Notes under the pieces: model-generated
The model's database searches: none
The model's input: only the letters and a program-made list of their open reading frames with translations
Told to the model about the DNA's origin: nothing
Shown: positions 33,512-41,576 of the stretch, piece after piece
Numbering within the stretch: the first letter of the stretch is position 1
Layout: each line of letters starts with the position of its first letter
Source: an uncultured Acetatifactor sp.
GTDB taxonomy: Bacteria; Bacillota; Clostridia; Lachnospirales; Lachnospiraceae
Assembly (NCBI GenBank): GCA_934426825.1
Contig: CAKRYI010000002.1
Location: 137,850 to 201,849 of the forward strand
DNA: 64,000 bases
Direction: 5' to 3'
Translations under genes and position numbers: made by a program

Positions 33512-34402
33512 TTAATCGTCCACACGGATGTCCACCGCCTTGCACTGGTTGATAATCGTCACCTGCGTATGGTTGCCGCCGTACTCACCGTCTCTCGTCC
33601 ATGCCACTTCCTCTTTGGACTCAAAAAGCACTTTTCCCGCACGGAAACAGTACATGGCGTCGGAATCAATATCCCGGTTCAAAAAAGAAACCATAATATT
33701 GTTTAATTCCATGGGATTCTTCGGCCTCTTGATTAAAGTCACCTCAAATACACCGTCATCCAGCTTCACATGTTTTCCGGTGATGCGCTTAAATCCGCCC
33801 ACCGACTGCGAATTGGTAACCATTCCGAAAATAAAATCGTCCTCTATAACCTTGTCGTCATAAGTCACCTTCATGGGATAAGAGCGAATCGCCGACAACC
33901 GCTTCATTCCCTCCAGCAGATATGCCATATGCCCCAGCACATTCTTCACATCCTGCGCCGTCTCATAGGAGACGTCCGTGAACAGTCCGAATGCGGCAAT
34001 ATACACAAAGTAATCGCCGTTAAACGACCCAATATCACAGGCATAATGGGTTCCGTTTACAATCACTCTCGCCGCCTGGAGCATATTTTTCGGCAGAGAA
34101 AGACTTCCGCCAAAATCGTTGGTGCTTCCGGCAGGAATATAACCGATGGGTGTTCTCCATGCACTGCGCATCATTCCGGTGACAGCTTCGTCCAGCGTTC
34201 CGTCCCCGCCGCTGCACACCACCAAATCATAGGAGGCGTCCCGTTTTGCCACAAGCTCCGTAGCGTCCCCCCGCTTCTGCGTAGGACAAATTGTGATTTC
34301 ATAGCCGCCCAACGTAAAAATATCCAGAATATCAGCCAGTTTAGTTTTGATCTGCGCCTTTCCCGCTTTCGGGTTATACACAAAAAGCATTTTCTTGCCC
34401 AT
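33512..34402 (-). CDS. Diacylglycerol kinase-family lipid kinase
   Basis: 296-residue soluble lipid kinase (DagK/YegS type). FVYNPKAGKAQ at the start and VVCSGGDGTLDEAVTGMM (GGDGT motif, about residue 67) form the ATP site; GYIPAGSTNDFGGSL and DDGVFEVTLIK follow the family order. It probably phosphorylates diacylglycerol released during teichoic-acid synthesis, but it could act on another lipid. The start is ATG 34402 (MGKKMLFVYNP) with AAAGGGG upstream. It lies 95 bp after the crh-like gene and may be read from the same transcript. Confidence 0.88.
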   Translation of the reverse strand: MGKKMLFVYNPKAGKAQIKTKLADILDIFTLGGYEITICPTQKRGDATELVAKRDASYDLVVCSGGDGTLDEAVTGMMRSAWRTPIGYIPAGSTNDFGGSLSLPKNMLQAARVIVNGTHYACDIGSFNGDYFVYIAAFGLFTDVSYETAQDVKNVLGHMAYLLEGMKRLSAIRSYPMKVTYDDKVIEDDFIFGMVTNSQSVGGFKRITGKHVKLDDGVFEVTLIKRPKNPMELNNIMVSFLNRDIDSDAMYCFRAGKVLFESKEEVAWTRDGEYGGNHTQVTIINQCKAVDIRVDD

Positions 34403-34497
34403 ACAGTTTCCCCTTTCTGTCTGAGTTTGCACCTTTTACATAACACAAGAGGCGCGACCAACAGATACTCTCTATTGACCCCGCCCCCTGCATCTTC

Positions 34498-34758
34498 TTA
34501 CATTGCCTGTCCGCTCAGAAACTTCTCGATGTTGCCGACCGCCACTTCTTCATCTGCGCCGTCCGCAGACACCATCAGTTCGTCTCCCTCATCCAGTCCC
34601 AGGCTCATCATTCCCATGATGCTCTTGGCGTTTACTTTCTTCTCACCCGACTGAATGTAAATCGTACTGTCGTACTTGCTTGCTTCCTGCACCAGAAGCG
34701 CCACCGGTCTGGCCTCCAAGCCGCCCTGCAGCTTTACCAGAATGTTTTTCTTTGTCAT
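34498..34758 (-). CDS. crh: Crh-like HPr paralogue with Glu at the active-site position
   Basis: 86-residue HPr-fold protein. The active-site loop reads GLEARPV where HPr has GLHARPA, so the phosphorylated His15 is replaced by glutamate. VNAKSIMGMMSLGL keeps the regulatory serine (Ser46 of HPr) recognised by HprK. This is the hallmark of Crh, the catabolite-repression-only paralogue of Bacillus, which has Gln here. Gene order supports it: rapZ-whiA-crh with hprK further upstream, as in the Bacillus yvcJ-whiA-crh locus. ATG 34758 is preceded by GAGGAGG overlapping the whiA stop. The glutamate may mimic a permanently phosphorylated histidine; that is inference. Confidence 0.8.
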   Translation of the reverse strand: MTKKNILVKLQGGLEARPVALLVQEASKYDSTIYIQSGEKKVNAKSIMGMMSLGLDEGDELMVSADGADEEVAVGNIEKFLSGQAM

Positions 34759-34769
34759 AATAATCCTCC

Positions 34770-35645
34770 TCACATTCTTATTCTATCCGCAATTTCACTT
34801 ATTTTCCTCAATCTGTGGTTCACACCGGATTTCCCGACGGGCGGATCCAGCAAACTGCCCAAATCCTTAAGCGGCGCGTCCGGATTCTCCAGCCGCACCT
34901 CCGCCATCTGCCTGAGATTCTCCGGCAGATTCTGAAATCCGTAATGATCCCTGAGATATTCAATATCTTCAATCTGTCTGGCAGCCGCATTCACGGTTTT
35001 CGTGATATTGGCTGTCTCGCAGTTTACTTTCCGATTCACAGAATTGCGCATCTCTTTCAAAATGCGTAGATTCTCAAAGTTCATCAGCGCCACATGCGCC
35101 TCACAGACATTCAGCAAGTCTACGATACTGGAACCTTCCTTCAAATACACCACATGGTATTTCTTGCGAAGCACGATTTTGGCATCAATATCAAAATCCT
35201 GCATCACATTACATAACTGCTGTGCCTTCTCTTCGTCTGTGCAGACAAATTCCAGATGATACCCTTTCTGTGGGTCACTCATGGAACCCACGCTTAAAAA
35301 GGCACCTCTTAAAAACGCTCTCTGGCAACAGGCATTCCGAATCAGCACACCGTTGACCGGCTTATCCAAATCACCTATCTTAGATAAAAGTTCCGCCATC
35401 TGTTCCTTTTTTATGTCTGATTCCGTATCTATATTAAATGTTTTTTTCAATAATGTAAAGCATTTTGTGACGAGAGCCTCATTTTCTGTCTGTAAACCTA
35501 TGGTGTAGCTGCCCTTGCTGTCGCATCCGTACTGCCCGCAGAAGTGCATAATTGCCGCCAGTTCCGCAATCTGACAATGTCTCGCCGGGCTGATATGCTT
35601 TGCCATTTCTTCCTTGACTTCACTTGAAAATGACATGTCTGTCAC
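34770..35645 (-). CDS. whiA: DNA-binding protein WhiA
   Basis: 291-residue protein joining a LAGLIDADG-like N-terminal domain to a C-terminal helix-turn-helix (PLKDLGSLLDPPVGKSGVN, HRLRKISEIADRIR). In Streptomyces it is a sporulation regulator; in Firmicutes it affects cell division and chromosome segregation. GAFLSVGSMSDPQKGYHLEF is a conserved family segment. Its start overlaps the rapZ stop by 4 bp, a translational coupling. Confidence 0.95.
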   Translation of the reverse strand: MTDMSFSSEVKEEMAKHISPARHCQIAELAAIMHFCGQYGCDSKGSYTIGLQTENEALVTKCFTLLKKTFNIDTESDIKKEQMAELLSKIGDLDKPVNGVLIRNACCQRAFLRGAFLSVGSMSDPQKGYHLEFVCTDEEKAQQLCNVMQDFDIDAKIVLRKKYHVVYLKEGSSIVDLLNVCEAHVALMNFENLRILKEMRNSVNRKVNCETANITKTVNAAARQIEDIEYLRDHYGFQNLPENLRQMAEVRLENPDAPLKDLGSLLDPPVGKSGVNHRLRKISEIADRIRM

Positions 35646-36499
35646 TCCTTAATATCCCTGTGATAGAGCTTGATACCGTAATTTCCCTGATCCTTTATCC
35701 GCACGTACAGCTCGTTTGCCAGCGTCACGCTCCGGTGCTGGCCTCCGGTACAGCCTATGGCAATCACCAGACGGTTTTTGCCCTCTTTCACATAGTTCGG
35801 AATCAGAAATTGCACCATATCCGTCAGTTTATCCAGAAAAATGTGGGATTCCTTCGCATTCATAACGTAATCGCTCACGGGCTTATCATTGCCGGTCAGC
35901 GGTTTTAATTCTTCTATATAATAAGGATTCGGCAAAAACCGCACATCAAACACCAAATCCGCATCTGCCGGAATTCCGTATTTGAATCCGAAGCTCATCA
36001 CCGTAACCATGAGACTATTGTATTCCTTGTTCTGCACAAAAATACGGTCAAGCTCCTCCTTTAATTCTCTTTTCAGCAAATTGGAGGTATCAATGACATA
36101 ATCCGCATTTTTGCGTATTTTCTCCAGAATCTTGCGTTCCTTGCGCACGCCTTCCTCCAGCCTGCCGTCCTCTGATAAGGGGTGGTTGCGCCTGCTCTCC
36201 TTGTAGCGTTTTATGAGAGCGGATTCATTGGCATCCATAAATAAAATCTCAAACTGATAACCCTTCTGCTTAAGCTGCTCCAAAATCCGGGTAGCGTCCT
36301 CAAAGGACTGGTCGGCACGCACATCCAGTCCCAGCGCCACCTTGGTAATCTCGCTGTTCGGCATGGCAATCAATTCCACAAACTTCTCTATTAACGAAAC
36401 CGGCAGATTGTCCACGCAGTAAAATCCTGCGTCCTCCAATATCTTCTGGGCTGTACTTTTTCCACCGCCGCTCATTCCCGTCACAATTACAAATCTCAT
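35642..36499 (-). CDS. rapZ: RapZ/YvcJ-family nucleotide-binding RNase adapter
   Basis: 285-residue P-loop protein. VTGMSGGGKSTAQKILED is the Walker A motif, and IGCTGGQHRSVTLANEL in the C-terminal domain is the most conserved block. In E. coli RapZ guides RNase E to a small RNA for amino-sugar control; in Bacillus YvcJ binds GTP and affects competence. It sits between murB and whiA, as in many Firmicutes, though the gluconeogenesis factor gene yvcK usually found next to it is missing here. Confidence 0.93.
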   Translation of the reverse strand: MRFVIVTGMSGGGKSTAQKILEDAGFYCVDNLPVSLIEKFVELIAMPNSEITKVALGLDVRADQSFEDATRILEQLKQKGYQFEILFMDANESALIKRYKESRRNHPLSEDGRLEEGVRKERKILEKIRKNADYVIDTSNLLKRELKEELDRIFVQNKEYNSLMVTVMSFGFKYGIPADADLVFDVRFLPNPYYIEELKPLTGNDKPVSDYVMNAKESHIFLDKLTDMVQFLIPNYVKEGKNRLVIAIGCTGGQHRSVTLANELYVRIKDQGNYGIKLYHRDIKE

Positions 36500-36561
36500 C
36501 TTCTACTCGTGCCTTTCCCGCCCGAAAAAACATTCAGGCTCTCTTCATTAAAATGGCAGAC

Positions 36562-37479
36562 TCAGGAAAATTTCCCCAAAAATACTACCTCCGGTTCCAA
36601 ATCCACATGGAACTTTTCTTTTACACACATCTGCACTTCCCGAATCAGCGCCATAATATCCGCCGCCGTAGCGTTGCCCGCATTGATAACGAACCCACAA
36701 TGCTTATCGGATACTTTTGCGCCCCCAATCTGAAAGCCCCGCAGTCCGGCATTCATAATCAGTTCTCCCGCAAAATGCCCCTCCGGGCGTTTAAAGGTGC
36801 TTCCGGCACTGGGATATTCCAACGGCTGTTTTTCCCGCCTTCTTGCGGATAAATCATCCATGGTTGCCTTAATAGCGTCCTTCTCTCCGGGTTTTAATTC
36901 AAATGACACTTCTGTCACTGTAAAAGGCTGGTTACGAATGGTGCTGTAACGATAGCCAAACTCCATGCTTTCGTTTTCCAGCTCCATAATTTCACCTTCC
37001 CCGTTTACCACCGTGACACTTGTCACAATCTGACTCATCTCTCCGCCGTAGGCTCCCGCATTCATCACCACACCGCCGCCGACAGTGCCGGGAATCCCTG
37101 AGGCAAATTCCATACCGGTCAGTCCATTTTCCAAAGCAGCTTTCGCCACCTGTGACATCAGTGCTCCCGCCTGGGCTACAATCCGGTTTCCTTCCACGGT
37201 TATCCGGTTCATGCGGTTTGCCACCTGAAGCACTACTCCTCTGTATCCCTCATCACTCACCAGCACATTGCTGCCGTTTCCCAGTATCACGTAAGGGATT
37301 CCTACCAGATGCAGATAATGCTGAATATTCTGTAACTGCTGCACGTTCTCCAGTTCCACCAAACAGTCGGCGGGCCCTCCCACCCGAAAGGTGGTATGGG
37401 CCGCCATAACTTCCTGTATGTGAATGTTCTCCGGTCGTACAAATCTCTTTAATGCCTCCATTACCGCATCACTAATCAT
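36562..37479 (-). CDS. murB: UDP-N-acetylenolpyruvoylglucosamine reductase MurB
   Basis: 305-residue FAD enzyme that reduces the enolpyruvyl group to give UDP-MurNAc, the second committed step of peptidoglycan synthesis. TTFRVGGPADCLVE opens the FAD domain, FASGIPGTVGGGVVMNAGAYGGE is the FAD/active-site segment, and SAGSTFKRP contains the catalytic serine. It is of the short type II form. It lies in the uvrC-hprK-glk-murB-rapZ-whiA operon, 14 bp downstream of glk. Confidence 0.96.
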   Translation of the reverse strand: MISDAVMEALKRFVRPENIHIQEVMAAHTTFRVGGPADCLVELENVQQLQNIQHYLHLVGIPYVILGNGSNVLVSDEGYRGVVLQVANRMNRITVEGNRIVAQAGALMSQVAKAALENGLTGMEFASGIPGTVGGGVVMNAGAYGGEMSQIVTSVTVVNGEGEIMELENESMEFGYRYSTIRNQPFTVTEVSFELKPGEKDAIKATMDDLSARRREKQPLEYPSAGSTFKRPEGHFAGELIMNAGLRGFQIGGAKVSDKHCGFVINAGNATAADIMALIREVQMCVKEKFHVDLEPEVVFLGKFS

Positions 37480-37493
37480 TTTTACTGCTTCCC

Positions 37494-38435
37494 CTAATTA
37501 TTTAAAATTAAACCTGCCGCACCGTAAATTCCGGCGTCATTTCCCAATTTTGCCAACGCAAACTTGGTGTCTCTGCAAGCCTTGAATACATATTTTTTGA
37601 AAGGCGGCTCAATATATTTCAAAAGAATTTCTCCCGCCTTGGACACACCGCCGCCGATTACGAAAATCTCCGGATTGACGGTTCCTGCCACACCGGCAAG
37701 ACCTTTTCCCAGATAATCGCCGAACTGTTCTGCGACCTCAATCGCCAGCTCATCGCCAGCCTTCACTGCGTCAAATACAGACTTTGCGGAAAGGGTGCCC
37801 TCGCGAAGCGCACTGGGCTTGTCGTCCTTTGCCAGTCTTCTCTTTGCCAGACGAACGATACCGGTAGCGGAGGTATACTGCTCCAGACATCCGGTGTTCT
37901 TGCATCCGCAAAGCTCTGTTTCATCATCTTCAATATGTATATGACCGATTTCGCCGCCGGCGCCGTTGGCTCCGATTACGATATGTCCGTCAATGATAAT
38001 GCCGCCGCCGACACCGGTTCCAAGAGTAACTGCCACCAGATTGGAGTAGCCCTTACCGCCGCCCTGCCACATTTCACCGAAAGCAGCCACATTGGCATCG
38101 TTGGCAGCCTTTACCGGAAGTCCGAGATAACCGCCAAGTACATCGGGGATATTGAATACATCCCAGCCGATATTTACGGCGCCACTCACTAAGGTGCCTT
38201 CCTTGTCAACCGCACCGGGTGCTCCGACACCCACACCTGCCACGTCATCTGCTCCAATGCTCTTTTCCTGCATTTTAGCCTTAATACTCTTTGCCACATC
38301 CGGCAGAACGGACGCACCGTTATTATCCTTAATCGTGGGAATTTCCCATTTATCCAGCACACAGCCGTCCTTGTCAAACAGACCAATCTTTACGGTGGTT
38401 CCCCCAATATCTACTCCAAAAGCGTATTTCTTCAT
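37494..38435 (-). CDS. glk: ROK-family glucokinase
   Basis: 313-residue sugar kinase. FGVDIGGTTVKIGLFDKDG is the ATP phosphate loop, VTLGTGVGGGIIIDG and GEIGHIHIEDD form the glucose site, and CGCKNTGCLEQYTS is the ROK zinc-binding cysteine cluster. Phosphorylates glucose that enters without the PTS. Its place next to hprK and the crh-like gene groups glucose sensing and catabolite control in one transcript. The protein has no N-terminal helix-turn-helix, so it is an enzyme and not a ROK repressor. Confidence 0.93.
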   Translation of the reverse strand: MKKYAFGVDIGGTTVKIGLFDKDGCVLDKWEIPTIKDNNGASVLPDVAKSIKAKMQEKSIGADDVAGVGVGAPGAVDKEGTLVSGAVNIGWDVFNIPDVLGGYLGLPVKAANDANVAAFGEMWQGGGKGYSNLVAVTLGTGVGGGIIIDGHIVIGANGAGGEIGHIHIEDDETELCGCKNTGCLEQYTSATGIVRLAKRRLAKDDKPSALREGTLSAKSVFDAVKAGDELAIEVAEQFGDYLGKGLAGVAGTVNPEIFVIGGGVSKAGEILLKYIEPPFKKYVFKACRDTKFALAKLGNDAGIYGAAGLILNN

Positions 38436-38464
38436 TTTCTTTCTCCTTTATTTTGCTTTTCTTT

Positions 38465-39409
38465 TTATTCGTCGTCCTCTTCCTCACGCTTCTTCGCAAG
38501 AGAATTCTGTACACGGGTATACAGTTCCTTCGCCGCATTGTAACCCATCTTTTTCTGACGGTGATTTACCGCAGCGGACTCACAGATAATCGCCAGACTT
38601 CTGCCGGGACGGATGGGAATGTTGTGGCATACCACCTTATTTCCAAGATATTCGGTGTAGTTTTCTTCCAGACCAAGTCTGTCGTATTCCTTATCCTTAT
38701 CCCACTCCTCCAGATTGATAACCAAATCAATGGACTGGGTATCCTTGACGGAGGAAGCTCCGAACAATGCCTTGACGTCCACAATACCGATACCGCGAAG
38801 CTCGATAAAGTGCTTGGTAATATCCGGTGCCGAGCCAATCAGCGTATCGTCGCTGACCTTGCGCAGTTCCACCACATCATCCGTTACCAGACGGTGTCCT
38901 CTCTTAATCAGCTCCAGCGCCGCCTCAGACTTACCGATTCCGCTTTCACCGGTAATCATAACGCCCTCGCCGTAAACGTCCATCAGTACACCGTGCACGG
39001 AAATGCAGGGTGCCAGCTTCACATTGAGCCAGCGGATAATCTCCGCCATAAAGGAAGAGGTGGATTTCTTCGTGGACATCACCGGTATCTGGTGCGTATT
39101 GGCGATTTCCATGAAAATAGGGTCGGGCTTTAACTCCCTGCAAAATACAATACCGGGAATGGGGTAGGACATCAGCTCATCATAAATCTCCCGCTTGCGT
39201 TCCTCGGTGAGCCCTTCCATATAAGTATATTCCACAAATCCGATAATCTGCAGACGGGTTGCATCAAAATGCTCGAAATACCCTGCCATCTGCAACGCAG
39301 GACGGTTAATATCCGGCTGCGTAACGCGGATTTTCTTTACCTCAACCTCCGGATTCAGGTTTTCCAACTTCATCTTGTCAATAATTCGTGCCAGACTTAC
39401 ACTTGCCAT
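38465..39409 (-). CDS. hprK: HPr kinase/phosphorylase HprK
   Basis: 314-residue bifunctional enzyme that phosphorylates Ser46 of HPr (and Crh) in response to ATP and fructose bisphosphate, and reverses it with phosphate. MITGESGIGKSEAALELIKRG is the Walker A loop, followed by HRLVTDDVVELRK; IELRGIGIVDVKALFG is the HprK signature. The start is ATG 39409 (MASVSLARIID) with a GAGGG site; the extension to 39499 is not conserved. Its leader shares the short GCGCAGAAATGAGG with the end of the 93-bp repeat. Putative targets in this window are the crh-like gene and the HPr-like gene at 1720. Confidence 0.97.
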   Translation of the reverse strand: MASVSLARIIDKMKLENLNPEVEVKKIRVTQPDINRPALQMAGYFEHFDATRLQIIGFVEYTYMEGLTEERKREIYDELMSYPIPGIVFCRELKPDPIFMEIANTHQIPVMSTKKSTSSFMAEIIRWLNVKLAPCISVHGVLMDVYGEGVMITGESGIGKSEAALELIKRGHRLVTDDVVELRKVSDDTLIGSAPDITKHFIELRGIGIVDVKALFGASSVKDTQSIDLVINLEEWDKDKEYDRLGLEENYTEYLGNKVVCHNIPIRPGRSLAIICESAAVNHRQKKMGYNAAKELYTRVQNSLAKKREEEDDE

Positions 39410-39476
39410 GATATTACCCTCATTTCTGCGCCGCCTGAGCGCTCTGTTATTTCTGATTGTATCACAAGGAAATCCT

Positions 39477-41369
39477 TTATGGAAGAGAAGAAAGGGCAAA
39501 AAATCTCACAATTTCCTCCGCCGTCCTTTCATTCATCTCCGGAATCTCCAATAACTGCTCCACCGTTGCCCCTTTGATTTCCTCCAGTGATTTAAAATGC
39601 CGCATCAGCGCCTTCCTTCTGGCGGGGCCCACGCCGGGAATATCATCCAGTACAGATTTTACCTGCGATTTGCTCCGCAGGGAGCGGTGATATTCTATGG
39701 CGAAACGGTGCGCCTCGTCCTGAATACGGGTAATCAGTTTAAATCCTTCCGAGTGGGTATCGATGGGAAGCTCCACATTCTGAAAATAAAGACCTCTGGT
39801 TCTGTGATTGTCATCCTTGACCATGCCGCACACCGGAATGTTGATGTGCAGTTCGTCCAGTACGGACAGTGCGATATTCACCTGTCCCCGTCCGCCGTCC
39901 ATCAACAGTAAATCCGGGAATTTCGTAAAACTACCGTACTCTTTATCCACATCCCGCTGTTCCAGCTCTCTGCTCTCCTCCATGCCGTGGACAAACCTTC
40001 TGGTCAGCACCTCCCGCATGCAGGCATAATCGTCCGGCCCGGATACACTCTTGATACGGAACTTCCGGTAATCGCTGCGCTTTGGTTTTCCTTTCTCATA
40101 GACCACCATGGAACCCACATTTTCAAATCCGTTGGTATTGGAAATATCAAATGCCTCCATACGATCTGCGCAGGAAATCCCAAGCAGATTTGCAATTTCT
40201 TTCACCGCGCCGATGGTACGCCCCTCTTCCCGCTTTAACTTCTCCCTGTCCTGACTGAGAATCAGCTTGGCATTCTGCGCTGCAAGCTCCACCAGTTTTT
40301 CCTTGCTTCCGATTTTTGGGACACGCAGATACACCCTGCCGCCTTTTCGCTCGCTGAGCCACTTTTCGATAAGCGGGGCATCCTCTATCTCATATTGAAG
40401 CATCAGTTCCCGCGGAATAAAGGGCGTTCCCGCATAAAACTGCTTGACGAACTCCTGCAAAACACCCGGCTTGTTGTTTTCCGACACATTTGTCATATAG
40501 TAATGTTCGCGTCCTATCAGCTTGCCGTCCCGCACAAAAAAGACCTGTACCACCGCCTCCGACTCGTCCTGATACAGAGCGATAATGTCTTTATCCTCCC
40601 CCACGCTGTCCGTAATTTTCTGTTTCTGGGACACGGACTTCACACTGTTGTAAAGGTCCCTGTAGGTGGCAGCCTCCTCAAAGCGCAGCTCCTCCGCCGC
40701 CGACTTCATCTTTTCCTCCAAGTTCCGCAAAATAGGGGCATAGTTTCCGTTCAAAAATTCCAGTGCGCCTGCCACCTGCTGCTGATACTGTTCCCTGCTC
40801 ACATAACCCTGACAGGGGGCGAGACACTGCTTGATATGATAATTCAGGCAGGGACGGTCCTTTCCTATATCTCTCGGCAGACTGCGGTTGCAGGTGCGAA
40901 GCTGATACAGCTTATTCAAAAGTTCAATGGTATCTTTCACCGCCGCCGCACTGCTGTATGGCCCGAAATACTTTGATTTGTCCTTTTTCATAGTACGGGA
41001 AAACAGGATACGCGGGTACTCCTCCCCCACTGTCACCCTGATATAAGGATAGGTCTTGTCGTCCTTCAAAAGGGTATTGTACTTGGGAGAATTTTCTTTA
41101 ATCAGATTGTTCTCCAGTACCAGTGCCTCCAGTTCAGAGTCCGTAACAATATATTCAAACCGGGCAATCAGCGACACCATCTGATCAATCGCCGCACCCC
41201 TTCCGATATTATCCCGAAAATAGGAGCGAACCCGGTTATGCAGATTGACTGCCTTTCCCACATACAAAATCGTATCGTTCCGGTCACGCATAATATACAC
41301 GCCCGGTTCCTTAGGCAGTTTTTTCAATTCATCTTCGAATGATTTTTCTCTCTTAATCGGTTCCGACAT
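39477..41369 (-). CDS. uvrC: Excinuclease ABC subunit C
   Basis: 630-residue nuclease of nucleotide excision repair that makes the 3' and 5' incisions next to UvrB-bound lesions. The GIY-YIG domain begins EPGVYIMRDRNDTILYVGKAVNL. A UvrB-binding UVR motif lies near residue 210, the RNase H-like C-half contains FDISNTNGFENVGSMVVYE and LLLMDGGRGQVN, and a helix-hairpin-helix pair ends the protein (LDDIPGVGPARRKALM). The start is ATG 41369 (MSEPIKREKS). The frame continues upstream through repeat copy 3 to 41420, giving the same TQTRYAQRTCAEM leader as the cysteine desulfurase. First gene of the large operon. Confidence 0.96.
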   Translation of the reverse strand: MSEPIKREKSFEDELKKLPKEPGVYIMRDRNDTILYVGKAVNLHNRVRSYFRDNIGRGAAIDQMVSLIARFEYIVTDSELEALVLENNLIKENSPKYNTLLKDDKTYPYIRVTVGEEYPRILFSRTMKKDKSKYFGPYSSAAAVKDTIELLNKLYQLRTCNRSLPRDIGKDRPCLNYHIKQCLAPCQGYVSREQYQQQVAGALEFLNGNYAPILRNLEEKMKSAAEELRFEEAATYRDLYNSVKSVSQKQKITDSVGEDKDIIALYQDESEAVVQVFFVRDGKLIGREHYYMTNVSENNKPGVLQEFVKQFYAGTPFIPRELMLQYEIEDAPLIEKWLSERKGGRVYLRVPKIGSKEKLVELAAQNAKLILSQDREKLKREEGRTIGAVKEIANLLGISCADRMEAFDISNTNGFENVGSMVVYEKGKPKRSDYRKFRIKSVSGPDDYACMREVLTRRFVHGMEESRELEQRDVDKEYGSFTKFPDLLLMDGGRGQVNIALSVLDELHINIPVCGMVKDDNHRTRGLYFQNVELPIDTHSEGFKLITRIQDEAHRFAIEYHRSLRSKSQVKSVLDDIPGVGPARRKALMRHFKSLEEIKGATVEQLLEIPEMNERTAEEIVRFFALSSLP

Positions 41370-41377
41370 CTTTTTCC

Positions 41378-41470
41378 ACATTTCTGCGCACGTTCTTTGC
41401 GCATAGCGAGTTTGTGTCAAGTGCGCGCAGACACAAATCTCGTGATTGAAAAATTTTATTTTTCAATCTT
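41378..41470 (-). repeat. 93-bp dispersed leader repeat, copy 3
   Basis: It lies between the ftsH terminator and uvrC, so any uvrC promoter would have to be in or very near it. It differs from copy 1 by single bases (TATGCGCAAAG for TATGCACAAAG, and CACATTT for CTCATTT at the gene-proximal end, which weakens the GAGG ribosome site to GTGG). The AT hairpin, central stem and loop-to-downstream pairing are all kept. Confidence 0.9.
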
Positions 41471-41490
41471 CCTACTCCATAACGCATAAA

Positions 41491-41537
41491 AAACAGGTAA
41501 CTGGCATCCCCGTGGGGAAATGCCCGACTACCTGTTT
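41491..41537 (-). terminator. Terminator of the DUF1846-ftsH transcript
   Basis: AAACAGGTA / TACCTGTTT with an inner GCAT-CCC/GGG-ATGC pairing lies 40 bp after the ftsH stop. On the minus strand TTTTTTATG follows. Confidence 0.9.
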
Positions 41538-41576
41538 ATTATAACAACTCCGTTGTCTTTTCGCTATCCGTATCTG

